Below are positions 47,702-59,807 of a stretch of 64,000 bases of DNA, one piece after another. The notes below the pieces were generated by a model. That model did no database searches and had not been told where the DNA came from. It saw only the letters and a program-made list of their open reading frames with translations. This DNA is from Bryopsis sp. KO-2023. Taxonomy: Eukaryota; Chlorophyta; Ulvophyceae; Bryopsidales; Bryopsidaceae. The translations under genes were made by a program, and so were the position numbers. Location of the stretch: contig BSYQ01000006.1 in assembly GCA_030272585.1 (NCBI GenBank), positions 6,163,001-6,227,000 on the forward strand, in the 5' to 3' direction. The number at the start of each line of letters is the position of its first letter. Within the stretch, counting starts at the first letter, position 1.

Positions 47702-48433
47702 CAACATATGCTATCAAGACATAATTGACATAATTCTTGATTGTAATTGACTCGACTCTTATTTATTTTCCCCCGCCGGGGCTGTATTGTATTGCAGTAG
47801 GGGGTTCTAGAAGGTGTCTGTGGGAGAGTATAAAGGAACCACTGGACCTGTTGTAATTATCCTTCATTCCTGTTTATCACTTCCCCCCCCTTTCTGGGTA
47901 ATCCACGGTTGACCATGATGGTTCTAAATGAGATGATTTTTTAGTTCCAACCACAAGATTGATTTCATCCTAGTATGTACCATATCATTGAAATCTCTGT
48001 GATTCCCAGCATAAAAAAAATAACCGAGTGAAGAGCAAAAAAAATGATTTGTTTGAACCTTATCACACAGAGACACACTTTCAAAGGTACCACTCTCGAC
48101 CCGATAAGAGATTGAACGTTGAGGACTGTCAATGCTTACACGAAAATCACAAGTCGAAAACATAAGAAAAAAAAAAGCTCTGCATAAGTATCAAATTCCC
48201 CCTGGCCATGAAATCGTGACGAGGAGCACAAAACCCCTCTCAAAACATTCAAGGCCAAAACTCAGCAGAGCTGGTTATTCGATACACACCGCTCCCTTGT
48301 CCAAAATTTGTCACAGTTTTTTTTCCAACCTTTCCTCGGACGGGTCCTATTATTCCTTTAGGTAAGTATATTTCTCTTTATTGATCTGCAATAGCAAAAT
48401 CAGTTTTATTTTGCCATTAGGTCAAAGAAAAAT
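47702..48433. other. intergenic between convergent genes
   Basis: A perfect CCCCCGCCGGGG-like short inverted repeat lies near 47770. No gene seen. Confidence 0.4.
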
Positions 48434-49644
48434 TCAGCCTCCAATCTTGTTCTTGAAAGGGCCACCGACGCCAGGGAATTTATCGAACACTCCTTGGCCC
48501 TCAACGATCTCTGCTGTGTACGTGATCTCATCATCGATCGCCAGCTTGATTCTGTCGATCGAGATGTTGAGGGGGAAGCCCAACTTGCGGTCATACTCCA
48601 CAGTGATGCTATCAACCTGTCCAGCAGACCAAAAAATACATCAAAATAACGATAACAATCTGATTACCTGGAATTGTGAGTTTAAACAACATCCCCATCC
48701 ACAGAATTAAGAAAAGTGGGAATATCGTTCAAATGTTTCAATCAATTAATCACCATTCCAAATGTTTCAATCAATTTATCACCATTCCAAATGTTTCTCA
48801 TCCGGCTGAGGACAGGAAATGAGTTCGATTCGAATTTGCCTACCGTTGGGATGCTCTCCTCGATGATGTCGAACAAACCATCGATCGTCGGGACGTCAAT
48901 GTTATCAGGTGTTGGCCCCTCGCCCTCGAAAACCACGTCCACTATCTTCCCGTCCTTTACGGTGATCAGGAAGGGTCCAGTGAATCCACCAAAACAGAAA
49001 CAAAGCCTGCGGAGTCGGTATTTGTACGACTTTGGCCCGAGTGCCTTCCACTTCTGCCTGTTGATCTTGAGGGTCAAGTTGGCCCTTGGATCCTTGGGTG
49101 ATGGGGTTGGGACCGGCACCGGGATGACTGGTGGGACTGGGACCACAGGTGGAGTCGGGACGGGAGGGAGGGGAATGACTGGCCCGACGGGGGTGAGCAG
49201 CTCGAAAGTGAAGCTCTGTTCCTCGTCAGCAATCCTCTCATCAAAGTCGATAAAGAAGTTGGTGATGTATCCAAAGTTTGCGTCGTATTTCACGGTCGCT
49301 CTGGCAACGCCTTTACTGACACTCTCCTCCACCCTCGTGAAGGCTCCCTCGATGGTGAGCAGGAAATTCTTCGCATTGGGATTTGGGCTCCCTGGCAAGT
49401 TGCTGTCAGCCGAGAACGTGACCTCGGTGATCTGGTCGTTCACGACCGTCACGTCGAAAGGGCCCAGGGACTCGGGCGTACAGAAGCAACTTTGGCGCTC
49501 CTTCAATTTATACGTGCGCAATCCAAACGTGCGCCATTTGTTGCGGTTCCGCTTCAGTTCCTTGAGGATAGCGTTGCTGTCGACTTGAGCGCTCACGGCG
49601 CTCGCGAACAAAATGGCACATACGCACAGCAGAGCGGACTTCAT
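48434..49644 (-). CDS. secreted protein with two DUF6174-like domains
   Basis: Two exons in phase: 49644-48844 and 48616-48434, 327 aa. A signal peptide (KSALLCVCAILFASAVSA) is followed by domain 1 (about 25-150): NRNKWRTFGLRTYKLKE, SCFCTPE, GPFDVTVVNDQI, YDANFGYITNFFIDFDERIADEE. A Pro/Val-rich linker (PLPPVPTPP type) follows, then domain 2: NRQKWKALGPKSYKYRLRR, LCFCFGG, YDRKLGFPLNISID, IDDEITY. The pattern Y-x-Y/L...CFC...G...YD..xGFP/Y..I.ID..I.DDE is that of DUF6174, known mostly from bacterial lipoproteins; function unknown. The intron falls inside domain 2. Confidence 0.85.
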
Positions 49645-50455
49645 CGTGATTGTTCTTTTTTGTTGTTGACCGAATGGCTTTCCCCTGCAAGAGGCTTTAT
49701 TGTCCTGGGGCTGTATTCTTCATTAAGACCTTCGCTGCGAACTCCAGTACAGGCCGGATGTACAGTGAAAGGAGAACAGGAGGTGAAGGTGCCCGTCATC
49801 GGCGCTGGAGGGTAACATCGTAGTACAATTTTGAGCTGACGCGCGAATCGCATCCCGTACCTGCCAACGAATCGAATCATTATTACACACAAAGAAGCCA
49901 CCTTGTACCTGCTGACAACTGTTGATTGTTTCACCATTTGGAGCAATAACACAAGGATTTGTTTTCAAAAGAAGGTATGCCAGACCAAATAACACTTTTT
50001 TCGTGTTAGATTTGTTGGAATCACATAAATTACCTTATACAACTGAAAGCAGAGTGGGAGAATATAGGGGTGCTTGTCGTATTGTATTGGCCTTTTTCTG
50101 TAACATGCATGTGCCTACAATAGATTTCAATTCGAATGCACGTCCAACAGCCCTCCTTTTCCAGTCGTGCCATCACAGATGATCAAAGAAAACCAAGAAA
50201 AAAAAATTTGATAAACCACCAAAAGCAGAGAGCACATTCTCAACACCACACACTGTCCAAACAGAGGTTTTTACACTGCAACCCAAATCTTTCAACATCA
50301 AAAATGAAGTAATGTACATAACAAATCAGTTCCCCAACCTGCCACATCCATGTGCAAAAAAAAACGCCCACCCACCCAGTTAGATTCAATCTCCCGAAAA
50401 AAGTTGGAAGGGGGGGGGGGGGATAAAAAACGAAAAAGACTACATGCTATAGTTT
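49645..50455. other. intergenic, no gene recognised
   Basis: Between the secreted-protein gene start and the end of gene A. The run of G at 50409-50422 is the 3' flank of gene A. No gene seen. Confidence 0.45.
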
Positions 50456-53400
50456 TCACAAAAAAACTGGAGCATCGACCTGGCTCTTTTCTTCTTGACA
50501 CCACCCAACGTCACTGCCCAACCCTTCCTCTGTTGTCAAAACGGAAAAATCTTGCGGGGCTCTTAACACCCTTGGTATTAGTGATATTTTATCCTGGCCA
50601 GCAGCGATTTGAGTATCCACAATCGCATGACGCTCACCATCGAACTTCCCCAAAATCTGCTCCGAAAAAGAGAACCTCATCTGAGGTCGTTGCAAAAACA
50701 TCACGACTGTAGTTTCCCACAGCTCGTCAAAAACTTGCTTGAATATCGAAGGATCAAGGTTGCCGGTTTCCTGTGGAAATGCTGCTCGAAAGCTGTCAAA
50801 AACACTTTGCATAGATTTGGATGGGGAGCCTCCGAGGGTCTGTGAAGAACCCTCGCAATTTTCTGGAGAAGCTTCCGGTGCATCCCCATCCACTCCTTCG
50901 TCAAGTTCCACACAATGGCTTTGGTTTATTTCCGAGAGGGAGTTCCCCTCTGCGTGAGCAAAGCCATTGACCTGGAGGGGTTTTGACCCGTTCAAGCCAT
51001 TATCGTTGTGATTTTCTTGGACCTCGTTGGCACTGGAAACGTCGACCTCTGCTACGAGGCCATCTTTGAGCTTCAAAAACATCTCCTTCCAGTACCTCTT
51101 GCAATATACATCGTAAGCCTCATGAGTGGACCTAGTCATGCTTTCCAGATCCTCGATATTTCCCAATGCAGCCAGCATCGAGGTCAGCGATCGTATGTAG
51201 GAGTCTCGCATAAGGATGTACATTTCCTTCAGCAACTCCAGTATCGTCGACCCAAAGCTCTCTTGAGCCTGTACGTCCTCCGGTCCACATTCGAAATAGA
51301 TATCCAGCACCTTCTGAGTAGTCTTATTGTAATTTCCAATGACATCGAGACTGGAAGGCAAGGGGCTCCCTGCTACATTTATCCCGCTAGACCCGGATGT
51401 CAGACTGGCCATGTGTCTTCGATACCCAGCTACTTCACTCTGCAAGTTTTTAACCTGATTTTCCACACTCGTCAGCTTCGTTTGGGCAATCTCCAGTTTC
51501 TCATTTCCCTTTTGAGCTTCACGTGCAGCGATCCTCAGTGCATCACAGTCAGAAGCTTTCTGGGCATCGATTTGGGTTTGCAAATCGGCCTTTTCCTTCT
51601 CTACCATACTCAGCTTAGCTTTCATTTCAGCCAGCTCTCTATCTAAATCCTCGTCGTCTTCGTGAAAGATACAGAGCTCACAAGTCCCATCCCCCTGACT
51701 CTTTATTTCAACCCTTATTTTCTCATTCTCTGTCTGAGCCTCAGCAAGCTGCTTTTCAGCATCCAGGAGACGACATTTGTACCCATTCACTTCCTGCTCT
51801 AATTCTATTGCCCTTTTTTCCTGTTCAGCAGCCTCCATCCTGGTATTTTCAAGCTCCAGTTCCAGGATCTTGATACTCTGCGCCGCCTGTGCTTGTGAAT
51901 CATTGGCTTTTTCTAAGCTCATCGACAGAGTCCTTTTTTCTTCCTTCATTGAAGCTCCCTGAGTTTTGGAATTCTCCAGGTTTCTCTGAGCGGACTGAAC
52001 CTGGGTCTCTGCATTCTTCAGCTCTTGCTGAAATCGATCAGATTCGGTGTTGTGTTTGGCCAGTGCTTCTTCCATCTTTGAACTAAGAGTTTGATTTTCT
52101 TCGACTGCACTATTGAGCTCCCGTTTTACTTTCGCCAAGTCATCCTCCAAAGCTGCAGCTTTGGCTCCCGCCAGCCCCTCCAAATCCTCTTCCATTTGCC
52201 TCAATTTCTCTTTCAGAACTTCATTTTCATGTTTAGCTTCCTCCAGACCAGCCTGGGCATCATTAACCTCCATTACCAAGCCAGCACCCCCGCTTTCAGA
52301 TTTCAAGACCTTTTCAGCACGATCGCTCAATCTTGCCATGCGCAAAGCCATTCCAAACCTCTCACAGCGATGATCTAACAGGGCCGATTTCAAGTGTTTC
52401 ACGCTATGCACTGGCATGCCAGAAAAACTCCGTCTGACCCATGTCGAGTAGTGCTGGATTGCTTCATCCCACGTTAACTCCGTTGCTTCATCCTCAGCCA
52501 CATCAGGTGGCAAGCAAGACCTCCCACTCATGAAATTCCTGAACTCTCCACTTGTATGGGAGCCATACCATGCCTCTGTGAATTTTTGAGATCTCAATTT
52601 GCTGTCCAAGGTCACTCCCCCAAATATGATCAACTCATGCTCCATGTCCAACCCCCGAAAGATCAGACATTCCCCTATGAAGTGCATTTCTTTGCCAAAA
52701 TCATTCTTTGACAACTCAGCAGGACCCCTCAGCCATTGAGATTCATCTGGCGGAAAGGATTCAATGTCTACCTGCCATAGAAATAAAACTTCAACGACTG
52801 AACGGCTGGGAACTTCACGCATGAATGACAGGGACATTGTGAAAGAACACATCAGGCTAACACATCTCGGATGCATGCAATCTCGATTGCATCTCACCTC
52901 GTGCCCAGCGCGATCGACGCCATGCAGCAACGCACCAGCTAGCATATCGATTTCGCGGGCGGTTTCCAGGAGGACGAGTAGCCATTCGTCTTTCATGGCC
53001 GTTTCGTCGACAAACGCAAGCAACCTCACGTAACGCATGAAAACTCTGTCTTCGAAAGGGATAGTGGTGTCGGAACCCGGACAGGGGGGCACCTCCACCG
53101 AGCTCTTTTTGATCGTCCTCGATTCGTCGTCGAGGAAGTGCTCGTATTGTCCATCCCACACACCCACACCTAGCTCCTTTGTTTGAGTGAGATGATACAT
53201 ACTGGCACGCAGTTTCCTGGGCTCTAAGATCAATATATGACCAACGAGAAGGGCGAGAGTTTGCGCACTTCCACCCACCCCCAGCTCATCGCCGCTTGCT
53301 GAGACGAGGTGACAGACTTTCGGACTGCGTAGGGAAGATATGCAAATTTGTGGCGAGTTGAAAAATGTGAAGATTCGCTTGATCAACCGAGGGTTAATTG

Positions 53401-53476
53401 GTGGGCTGGTCGGATTTGACAAAACGGCGACCAGTTTGGTATTTTTTTGTCCTGGCCCAGGACTCCTGGGCAACAT
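50456..53476 (-). CDS. paralog A: long coiled-coil protein with shared N- and C-terminal modules
   Basis: Exons: one ending at 52898 (5' end unsure; in-frame ATGs at 53476 and 53200), and 52771-50456. The 126-nt intron between them has good GTGAGA and GGCAG borders but also reads through in frame. The N-terminal module has GVWDGQYEHFLDDE, PFEDRVFMRYV and ETAREIDMLAGALL; the next has GECLIFRG, LIIFGG and ELTWDEAIQHYSTWV. A coiled coil of about 300 residues follows, then a C-terminal module with MYILMRDSYI, EAYDVYCKRYWKEMF and FDELWETTVVMFLQRP, ending in QVDAPVFL. No catalytic motif. Family not recognised; probably an adaptor or scaffold (inference). Confidence 0.75.
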   Translation of the reverse strand: MLPRSPGPGQKNTKLVAVLSNPTSPPINPRLIKRIFTFFNSPQICISSLRSPKVCHLVSASGDELGVGGSAQTLALLVGHILILEPRKLRASMYHLTQTKELGVGVWDGQYEHFLDDESRTIKKSSVEVPPCPGSDTTIPFEDRVFMRYVRLLAFVDETAMKDEWLLVLLETAREIDMLAGALLHGVDRAGHEVRCNRDCMHPRCVSLMCSFTMSLSFMREVPSRSVVEVLFLWQVDIESFPPDESQWLRGPAELSKNDFGKEMHFIGECLIFRGLDMEHELIIFGGVTLDSKLRSQKFTEAWYGSHTSGEFRNFMSGRSCLPPDVAEDEATELTWDEAIQHYSTWVRRSFSGMPVHSVKHLKSALLDHRCERFGMALRMARLSDRAEKVLKSESGGAGLVMEVNDAQAGLEEAKHENEVLKEKLRQMEEDLEGLAGAKAAALEDDLAKVKRELNSAVEENQTLSSKMEEALAKHNTESDRFQQELKNAETQVQSAQRNLENSKTQGASMKEEKRTLSMSLEKANDSQAQAAQSIKILELELENTRMEAAEQEKRAIELEQEVNGYKCRLLDAEKQLAEAQTENEKIRVEIKSQGDGTCELCIFHEDDEDLDRELAEMKAKLSMVEKEKADLQTQIDAQKASDCDALRIAAREAQKGNEKLEIAQTKLTSVENQVKNLQSEVAGYRRHMASLTSGSSGINVAGSPLPSSLDVIGNYNKTTQKVLDIYFECGPEDVQAQESFGSTILELLKEMYILMRDSYIRSLTSMLAALGNIEDLESMTRSTHEAYDVYCKRYWKEMFLKLKDGLVAEVDVSSANEVQENHNDNGLNGSKPLQVNGFAHAEGNSLSEINQSHCVELDEGVDGDAPEASPENCEGSSQTLGGSPSKSMQSVFDSFRAAFPQETGNLDPSIFKQVFDELWETTVVMFLQRPQMRFSFSEQILGKFDGERHAIVDTQIAAGQDKISLIPRVLRAPQDFSVLTTEEGLGSDVGWCQEEKSQVDAPVFL

Positions 53477-53991
53477 GCAATCATTGTTTGATTGATTGCC
53501 CCATCCGATATCCCAATACTTTGTTTTCACAGTTAAATTTGTTTGCAATTTTTGGTTTGGTTTCATAGTTTCTGTAATGGCCGTTATGGTTTGCAACTTC
53601 TTAGTTTCGTTTCCAACAGACACTAGGTTCCCTGCCAAGTACCTTGTTACATGTTCTCTTTTCAAGCACCATACATCCTTTTTGTGGGCGGATTGACTTT
53701 CCATCCCCGAACCCTCAGGCCAGCAAGGAAATCGAGAGTTTAAACACAACTTCAAGTTGGGCTCCGAACAACAACTTCAAACAAATCAACTCAACAACGT
53801 GAAATGTCTTTGCGAGAAAAAAAAAAAAAAACTTAAAAAAACAGAACAATCTGTATCTCGGAACGCTTCCCGTAACGCCTTCAGACGCCAAGGTTCGAAA
53901 GGTCGAGTCGAACTCGCGCCAATTGGGTGGAAAAGATTCACGTTAAGTCTATGCACTAACCAAACCACCAGTTGAACGATGAGATGGGAAG
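53477..53991. other. intergenic between divergent paralogs A and B
   Basis: About 0.5 kb that must hold both 5' ends; the upstream boundaries of A and B are uncertain. Has an A-rich run at 53818-53832. No other gene seen. Confidence 0.35.
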
Positions 53992-56443
53992 GTGCGACAC
54001 CCAAGTTCCCCCCGCACACCTCGCACTCCCAAAAGCTCCACAGCGCTCGATGGATTTCGTGGATGTTTACTTAGGATTCAACGTCGTTGGAATGAGCTGT
54101 CTTTTCATCAAGAGCGCAGATCACTATGCTTTGGCCCAATGCCAACGAGCAGTGTCCGATCGGCAGTTTTTGCTGGAGGGGTTCATTACAAGAGAACATC
54201 TTGGAGAAGGGCGGCTATGGTGTACTTGTTCGGAAGCAGGAAGCGTGGGTTTGGGGTGTGGGATGGCAAATACGAGTACTTACTGGACAAAGAGACCCTG
54301 TCTGTTTCTAAGCAACCTCGGACCGAACCACCGCGTCGAGCAGCTGAGGGAGAGATAGAGTTTGAAGACAAAGCTTTTTATCGATATGTGACGTTGGAAA
54401 ATAGGATAGAAGAGTCCCGTTACACTGGAAGATGGTTGCGAATCATTCTGGAGTGCGCTCGATTGCTGGATGTGTTGACGGATGCGTTGGTGAAGCAGGT
54501 TAGGACCACGAAGTGTTGGCCTGCAGTGTTAGGACAGCGTATTGTAAAACGTTTCATGTGATCGATCATCTGTGTATTGGCAGGCTGGCGTTTCGAGGGT
54601 CCCCGCTGAGAATTTGACCTGGCGGAAATATCCAGCAAAATTTTTGTACAAGGAGTATTGCGGAGAGAAACAGCTGTTGGAAGGGGAGGTGTTGTGCTGG
54701 TCAGACAGAGAAAAGCACCTCATGATCTTCGGAGGGTTTAAATACGAAGCGAGAGGGTCTCAAAGATTGGAAGTTTGGTATGGCAATCCACCAGTGAGTG
54801 TGCTGGCGCTCAACAGACAAGATGCCCCTGAGATATGTGGGGAGGAATCCAGGTCATTGACCTGGGAGGAGGCAATGGAGCAGTACTCAGCATGGTTGCA
54901 GAATGCGGTGACGCTCAGCCCATTACGTGATGCAACTCCAGTGGCCACCATGCTTCTGGAGCATCGCCGGGAAAGGTTCATTAAAGCCCTGTGTTGGGCA
55001 CAATCGAAATGTGGAGGGAATTCTGACGGATGGGAGGCTGGAGCCTCAAAGCAACAGATCGATGCTGTTCAAATCATTGCTGATCTTCAGGCAGAATTGG
55101 AACCTTTGATGCAAGGAAAAGAGTCGCTGAGGGGTGTGGGGGAGACCAACGAACAAAGGTTGAGTCGTGCTTGCAGAAAAATGGAAGATTTGAGGGGAGT
55201 GGTCGGAATGATACAGCAGGAAAATGAGGATTTGAAAAGAAAAACATTGACAAGGGATACCACCAAGAAGGATCTGCTTGGGGCGGTTGGAAACTCTGTT
55301 GATATCCAGACGGAGTTGAGTAATCTGAAGGAAACCAACGAATTGTTGAAGTGTGAGGTCAAGAAAAGTGAAGAGTTGAAGGGGATGGTTGCAATTTTGC
55401 AGCAGGAAAATGAGAATCTGAGGAGGAGTCTGGAGAATGGTGCAGGTCGGATAGAGAACAAAATCGACTCTAAATCCAGATCAGGTGGAGGGAATTTTCC
55501 AGATGAAATGCATTCCAAGCTTAATGGTCAGAGCAGTGCTGATGGTGAGCTCCTGATTGCTCAGCAGCAGGGCAAGACGGATATTCCACATGCATTCTTG
55601 GGAGGGGGGGCATTGCAGCAGGCAATACACAGGTCAGAGGAAACAGCTGGCGAGAGTGGGCTAAATATTGGAGCAAGCAGTGAGGACATACCGTTTCTCT
55701 TCAGTGTTGCTGCAGCTGGGGGAGATATGCATGTATCCTTGACAAGGAATCTCTACTTTCAACATGGGCGAACGGATGCTGGAGCTCAAAATAGATTCGG
55801 AAAAGCAATCGCTAGATTACTGAGAGGGATGTACGTGTTGACTCATGAGCGCTATGTGCAACAGTTTGACTCGATGCTTAAAGCTCTGATGGGTATCGAA
55901 AGCCTGTCCAGTATCACGATGTACAGCATGGAGGCATTCAAGTTGTATTGCAGGAGACGGTGGAAAGAGCTTTGTTCGCATATCAATGCTAGCCGAGATT
56001 CACAAGGAGCTTCGGCAGCCAAGCGTCAAGTTCCAAAGCTCAAAAGTGTTGGATGGACCCCATATAAGGAAACAGAACCGCAAAAAACTCCGCTGGAATC
56101 GCTCCAGAAATTGTTTGATGACTTTTTTGGATCGTTTCCCTCATCAACACTGGACCAAAGGAAATCGGTGTTTGATGAGCTGTGGAAAATGACGGTGTCG
56201 ATGTTCGTGCATCGACCGCACCGGAGGTTTGCTTTCACACGGTCGATTTGGGGTCCCTTTGATAGGCTGCAACATGAGCATGTGGACAGTTCAATAAAAG
56301 AAGGGCAGAGGTGTGTTGAGCTGATTCCCCCTGTTCTTGAAGCCCCACACGATTCCCTCATTCCAACTGCCAGTGGTGGTTGGGATTCTGGTTTGGAGTG
56401 GGTCCAGGTAGCTAAAGCACATGTAGATGCACCAGCATCATAG
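53992..56443 (+). CDS. paralog B of the coiled-coil family
   Basis: First coding exon ends at 54498 (KQ|GTTAGG); its 5' end and reading frame before about 54220 are uncertain. Exon 2 is 54584-56443. Shared blocks: GFGVWDGKYEYLLDKE, IEFEDKAFYRYV, ILECARLLDVLTDALV, then AENLTW, GEVLCWSD, LMIFGG, VWYGNPPVSV, SLTWEEAMEQYSAWL, HRRERFIKALC. The middle coiled coil is shorter than in A and includes two similar ELKGMVAILQQENENL-type segments. The C-terminal module has RFGKAIARLLRGMYVLT, FKLYCRRRWKELC, TPLESLQKLFDDFFGSFP, FDELWKMTVSMFVHRP, and ends HVDAPAS. Function unknown; closest to paralog C. Confidence 0.78.
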
Positions 56444-57484
56444 AATCATCTGTTTTGCTGGATATGGTTACATGATTAGGTTTAGGCAAATATCTGGATC
56501 GTGGCTTTTTGTTTATCCCTACTTTTTGATGTGAATGGTTCTGGGTTGTGATGCAACCTACTGTTAAATTTGTGTTTCAATTGTGTTATAGAATATAGCT
56601 GTGAGCTTTTGTTGGACCGAAACATGTGGAGTTAGAAGAGGGCGTTGCTGAAAAAACAGGGGACATGTAGGACGATGCTTCATGGTTTTGGGTTTTGTTG
56701 CGTGTTCGGTATGGATTGGTGTGTAAGGCTGGTGGCTAGCCTGTGTGTGTGAGTGTGGTTTATCTAAAAGTTACAAAACGACCTGCTACAACCTTTGTAC
56801 TGGACTGGATTTGCTCCTCAAACGACACATGGTTGTATGTATATAATCGATCGATCACTTGAGCACACAGACGGGTACAGGCTGGTTTGATTTTGTTTGA
56901 AGATCCAACCGATCAATCAAAAAATTCTCAACCACAAAGAGTCATCACCCGTTTAGGAAACAATTGTCAGGTCGAAAGGCCAAACGCAAATTTTGAACGT
57001 GTGGCGGCAACGGAGCACAGATACTTGAAATGCGTTTCACATTGATAGTCCAAGGTGGTTGATGAGATAGCTGATCTTCCCTGTTTAAATGGTATTCCCA
57101 TAACAAGTCTCCTCCTTGCAACAAAGCTAACCACAGCAAGCAAAAACAACCCAGCTCTCTATTATCAGAGAAAGAATGAGGCTGGTATCAGGGATCCATC
57201 AAATAATGTGGTGATCGCAAAGTGTAGTGGTGTTGGCCTTGTGGAACCTGAACCTCTCTATCTTAACGTCTTGCACATACACTTTTAACACATGCCAAAA
57301 AAATGATGACCCATCTTATAAATGAATCGACATGGTTGCTTTTTCCCATCCTGGCCTCCATGTCACTATAGATTGAGATGTTACAAACCTCGATTCATTC
57401 ACAACAAAAAGCCGCTACTGTACACCACACATGATGTTTGTTTGTTTGTTTGTTTGTACACCACACAAAAGCAAAAGAGAAATT
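56444..57484. other. intergenic between convergent paralogs B and C
   Basis: About 1 kb with no gene. A TTTG repeat is present at about 57434-57456. Confidence 0.5.
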
Positions 57485-59807
57485 CTATGGGACTGGCGAG
57501 TCTACGTGGCATTTTGATATCCGGAGCCACTCTGAATCATCATTGCAAGCCTCGATGGAAGCAGTCATAATGGCAAAATCATGCGGTGCCTCAAAAACAC
57601 CAGGAATCAAGAGAACACACTGCTGGCCAGCTTTGATCGTACTGTCCACATATTCATGGCACCGGCTATCAAACAAGCTCGAAATCCTTTCCGAAAAAGA
57701 AAACCTCTTGTGTGGTCGTTGCAGAAACATCACGACCGTCAATTTCCAAAGCTCATCGAATATTCGTTTCCTTTTCTCGGGGCTTGAAAACGGAAAATGT
57801 CCAAGAAATGCAAAAAACAGCTTCTGGAGGGATTCCAATGGAGTTCCCTTCTGTGAGCTGTTCTCTGGCTGGTTTGAAGGAGTCCAGTCCATTACCTCAT
57901 CCGAGATCAATGCTCTTGATTGGACCTTCTCCAATTGTGCATCTGGAAGCTCATGTGCCACAATTCCTCGCGTATCTGTACAAACACTGGGAACCACCAC
58001 ACCATCTCTGAGGTTCAGAAACAGCCCATTCCAGTGCGTCTTGCAGTACACCTCAAATGCCTCCAGGGTGTAGGCAGTCACATTAGCCCTAGTCTCCAAA
58101 CCCCCCAGAGCCTGAAGCATCGACTCAAACAGCCCCACGTAGTGTTCCCGAGTAAGAATGTACATCTCCCTCAGCAGCCAAACGATCGCTTTCCCAAACC
58201 CATCTTGAGCTTTTCTACTCGACTGACCATGATCGAAATAGACATCGTTCATCAACACAGAGGATACACGTATGACTTCCCCAGCCACAGCAATACTCGA
58301 AGGCAAGTCCTCGCTGCTTGCTGCAACATTCACCCCACTCTCCCCACTGGTTACCCTGGACCTATGAGCTCGATACTGTGCCACCTCTCGCCGCAACTTC
58401 CCACACTCCTCATCCAATCTCGCCATTCTTAAATTGGCATTCTCTAGGTCCTCTTTCAACTTTCTAGCCTGCTCCTTCACAATCAACAGCTCAGAAGAGT
58501 CATTGCCGTCGCTGTTTGATTCGGAAGGCACCCTGGTGGAATCATGGGGGGCTCTTCCTCCACCGAACAGCCTGAAATTCTTTTTTCTTTGCCCACTGCT
58601 CAAATGATTTTTCAGATTCTCATTTTCCCGCATCAGGTCTGTAACCATTCCCTTCAACCTCTTGATTTCCTGGACTGCAGAACTAAACTCTTTTTCGGAG
58701 GTATCTCCCGCACACGCCAGTGATTCATTCTCCTGTTTCGCAATTTTCAGTTCGTCCTCAAGATCCGTCATCCTTTGCAGAGTTTGGGCAAAATTCTTAT
58801 CAGTCGTCTGTTTGGTTGGGTCTCCATCCCCTCCATGTTTCGATTTTGCCAAACACAAGGCTGTAATGAACCTCTTTCGACGGTGCTGCAGAACCATGGT
58901 GGCCACTGGAGCCACATTCTGATATGGCTTGAATCTTAATACATCCCTGCCCCACTTCTTAAACAGATGAATTGCTTCATCCCATGTCAACTCTGTCTCA
59001 GCAGAATTCTCAGGCACTTCAGGTTGCTGTCGGTCATATCCTATACAGCTGGTCGGTGGATTGCCATACCAGACTTGTATAACTGGATATCCTCCATCCT
59101 CAACCCCATTAAAAATCAGAAGTTGATTTTTCAGGTCTGGCCAGCGCAACAACTCCCCTTGACACCTAGCTCTCATGCTGCGATCGAACTTGGCATGACT
59201 TAAATGCCAGGTCAAATTCTCGGCACTGTTGGTTGATAAATCAGCCTGCATGCTGGTGCAAACATTAATAATGTTAGACTTGCTGGGGCTTTCATTCATC
59301 AACTAGGGGCGATCTTGACAGAATGGCAATTTAGAGTCACACTGACATTGCAGTCAAGCACATTACATGACATCAATCTCATGAATGAAAAACTAAGAAG
59401 GTTGTCATTTTGAATTTCATGCGCCTGACCTGGTGGCTGACGCAATCCACCCCACTCAGAAACGCATCTGTCAGCAAATCCAACTCTCGAGCAGATTCCA
59501 GAATCACTTCCAACCATTCATGACCTTTCAGAGCCTCCGCTACGCTGATCTTCATCGCCACATATCGACAAAACGCTTTATCTTCAAACGCTATCTCCCC
59601 TTCGATTGCTCGAGGGGGTGCTTCTTCCAGGGCTACCTCGCTCACAGCTCCCTTTTCTTTATCCAGAACATGCCCGAGCTTGCCGTCCCACACCCCCAGT
59701 TCACGTCCTCGTATTCTGTACAGGTAAATCATGTCTGCTCTCCGCGTTGATGACACCTTCAGTAGAACATTGATGCACAATTGGCAAACGAATTCGTAGA
59801 AAGGGCT
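57485..59807 (-). CDS. paralog C of the coiled-coil family
   Basis: Exons 59807-59430 (starts after a CTAG acceptor; an upstream exon probably lies at about 60010-59840) and 59245-57485. Shared blocks: LGVWDGKLGHVLDKEKG, IAFEDKAFCRYV, ILESARELDLLTDAFL; AENLTW, GELLRWPD, LLIFNG, VWYGNPPTS, ELTWDEAIHLFKKW, HRRKRFITALCLAKSKHGG. The coiled coil has DLMRENENLK. The C-terminal module has GFGKAIVWLLREMYILT, FEVYCKTHWNGLF, TPLESLQKLFFAFLGHFP, FDELWKLTVVMFLQRP, and ends HVDSPVP. The intron after the first shared module sits at the same place as in B. Function unknown. Confidence 0.78.

Noticed and set aside
50456-53755. Paralog A as one 1,099-aa intronless gene
   Set aside because: Alignment with B and C shows an intron at 52772-52897, and the first ~90 residues of the frame have no counterpart in the paralogs.
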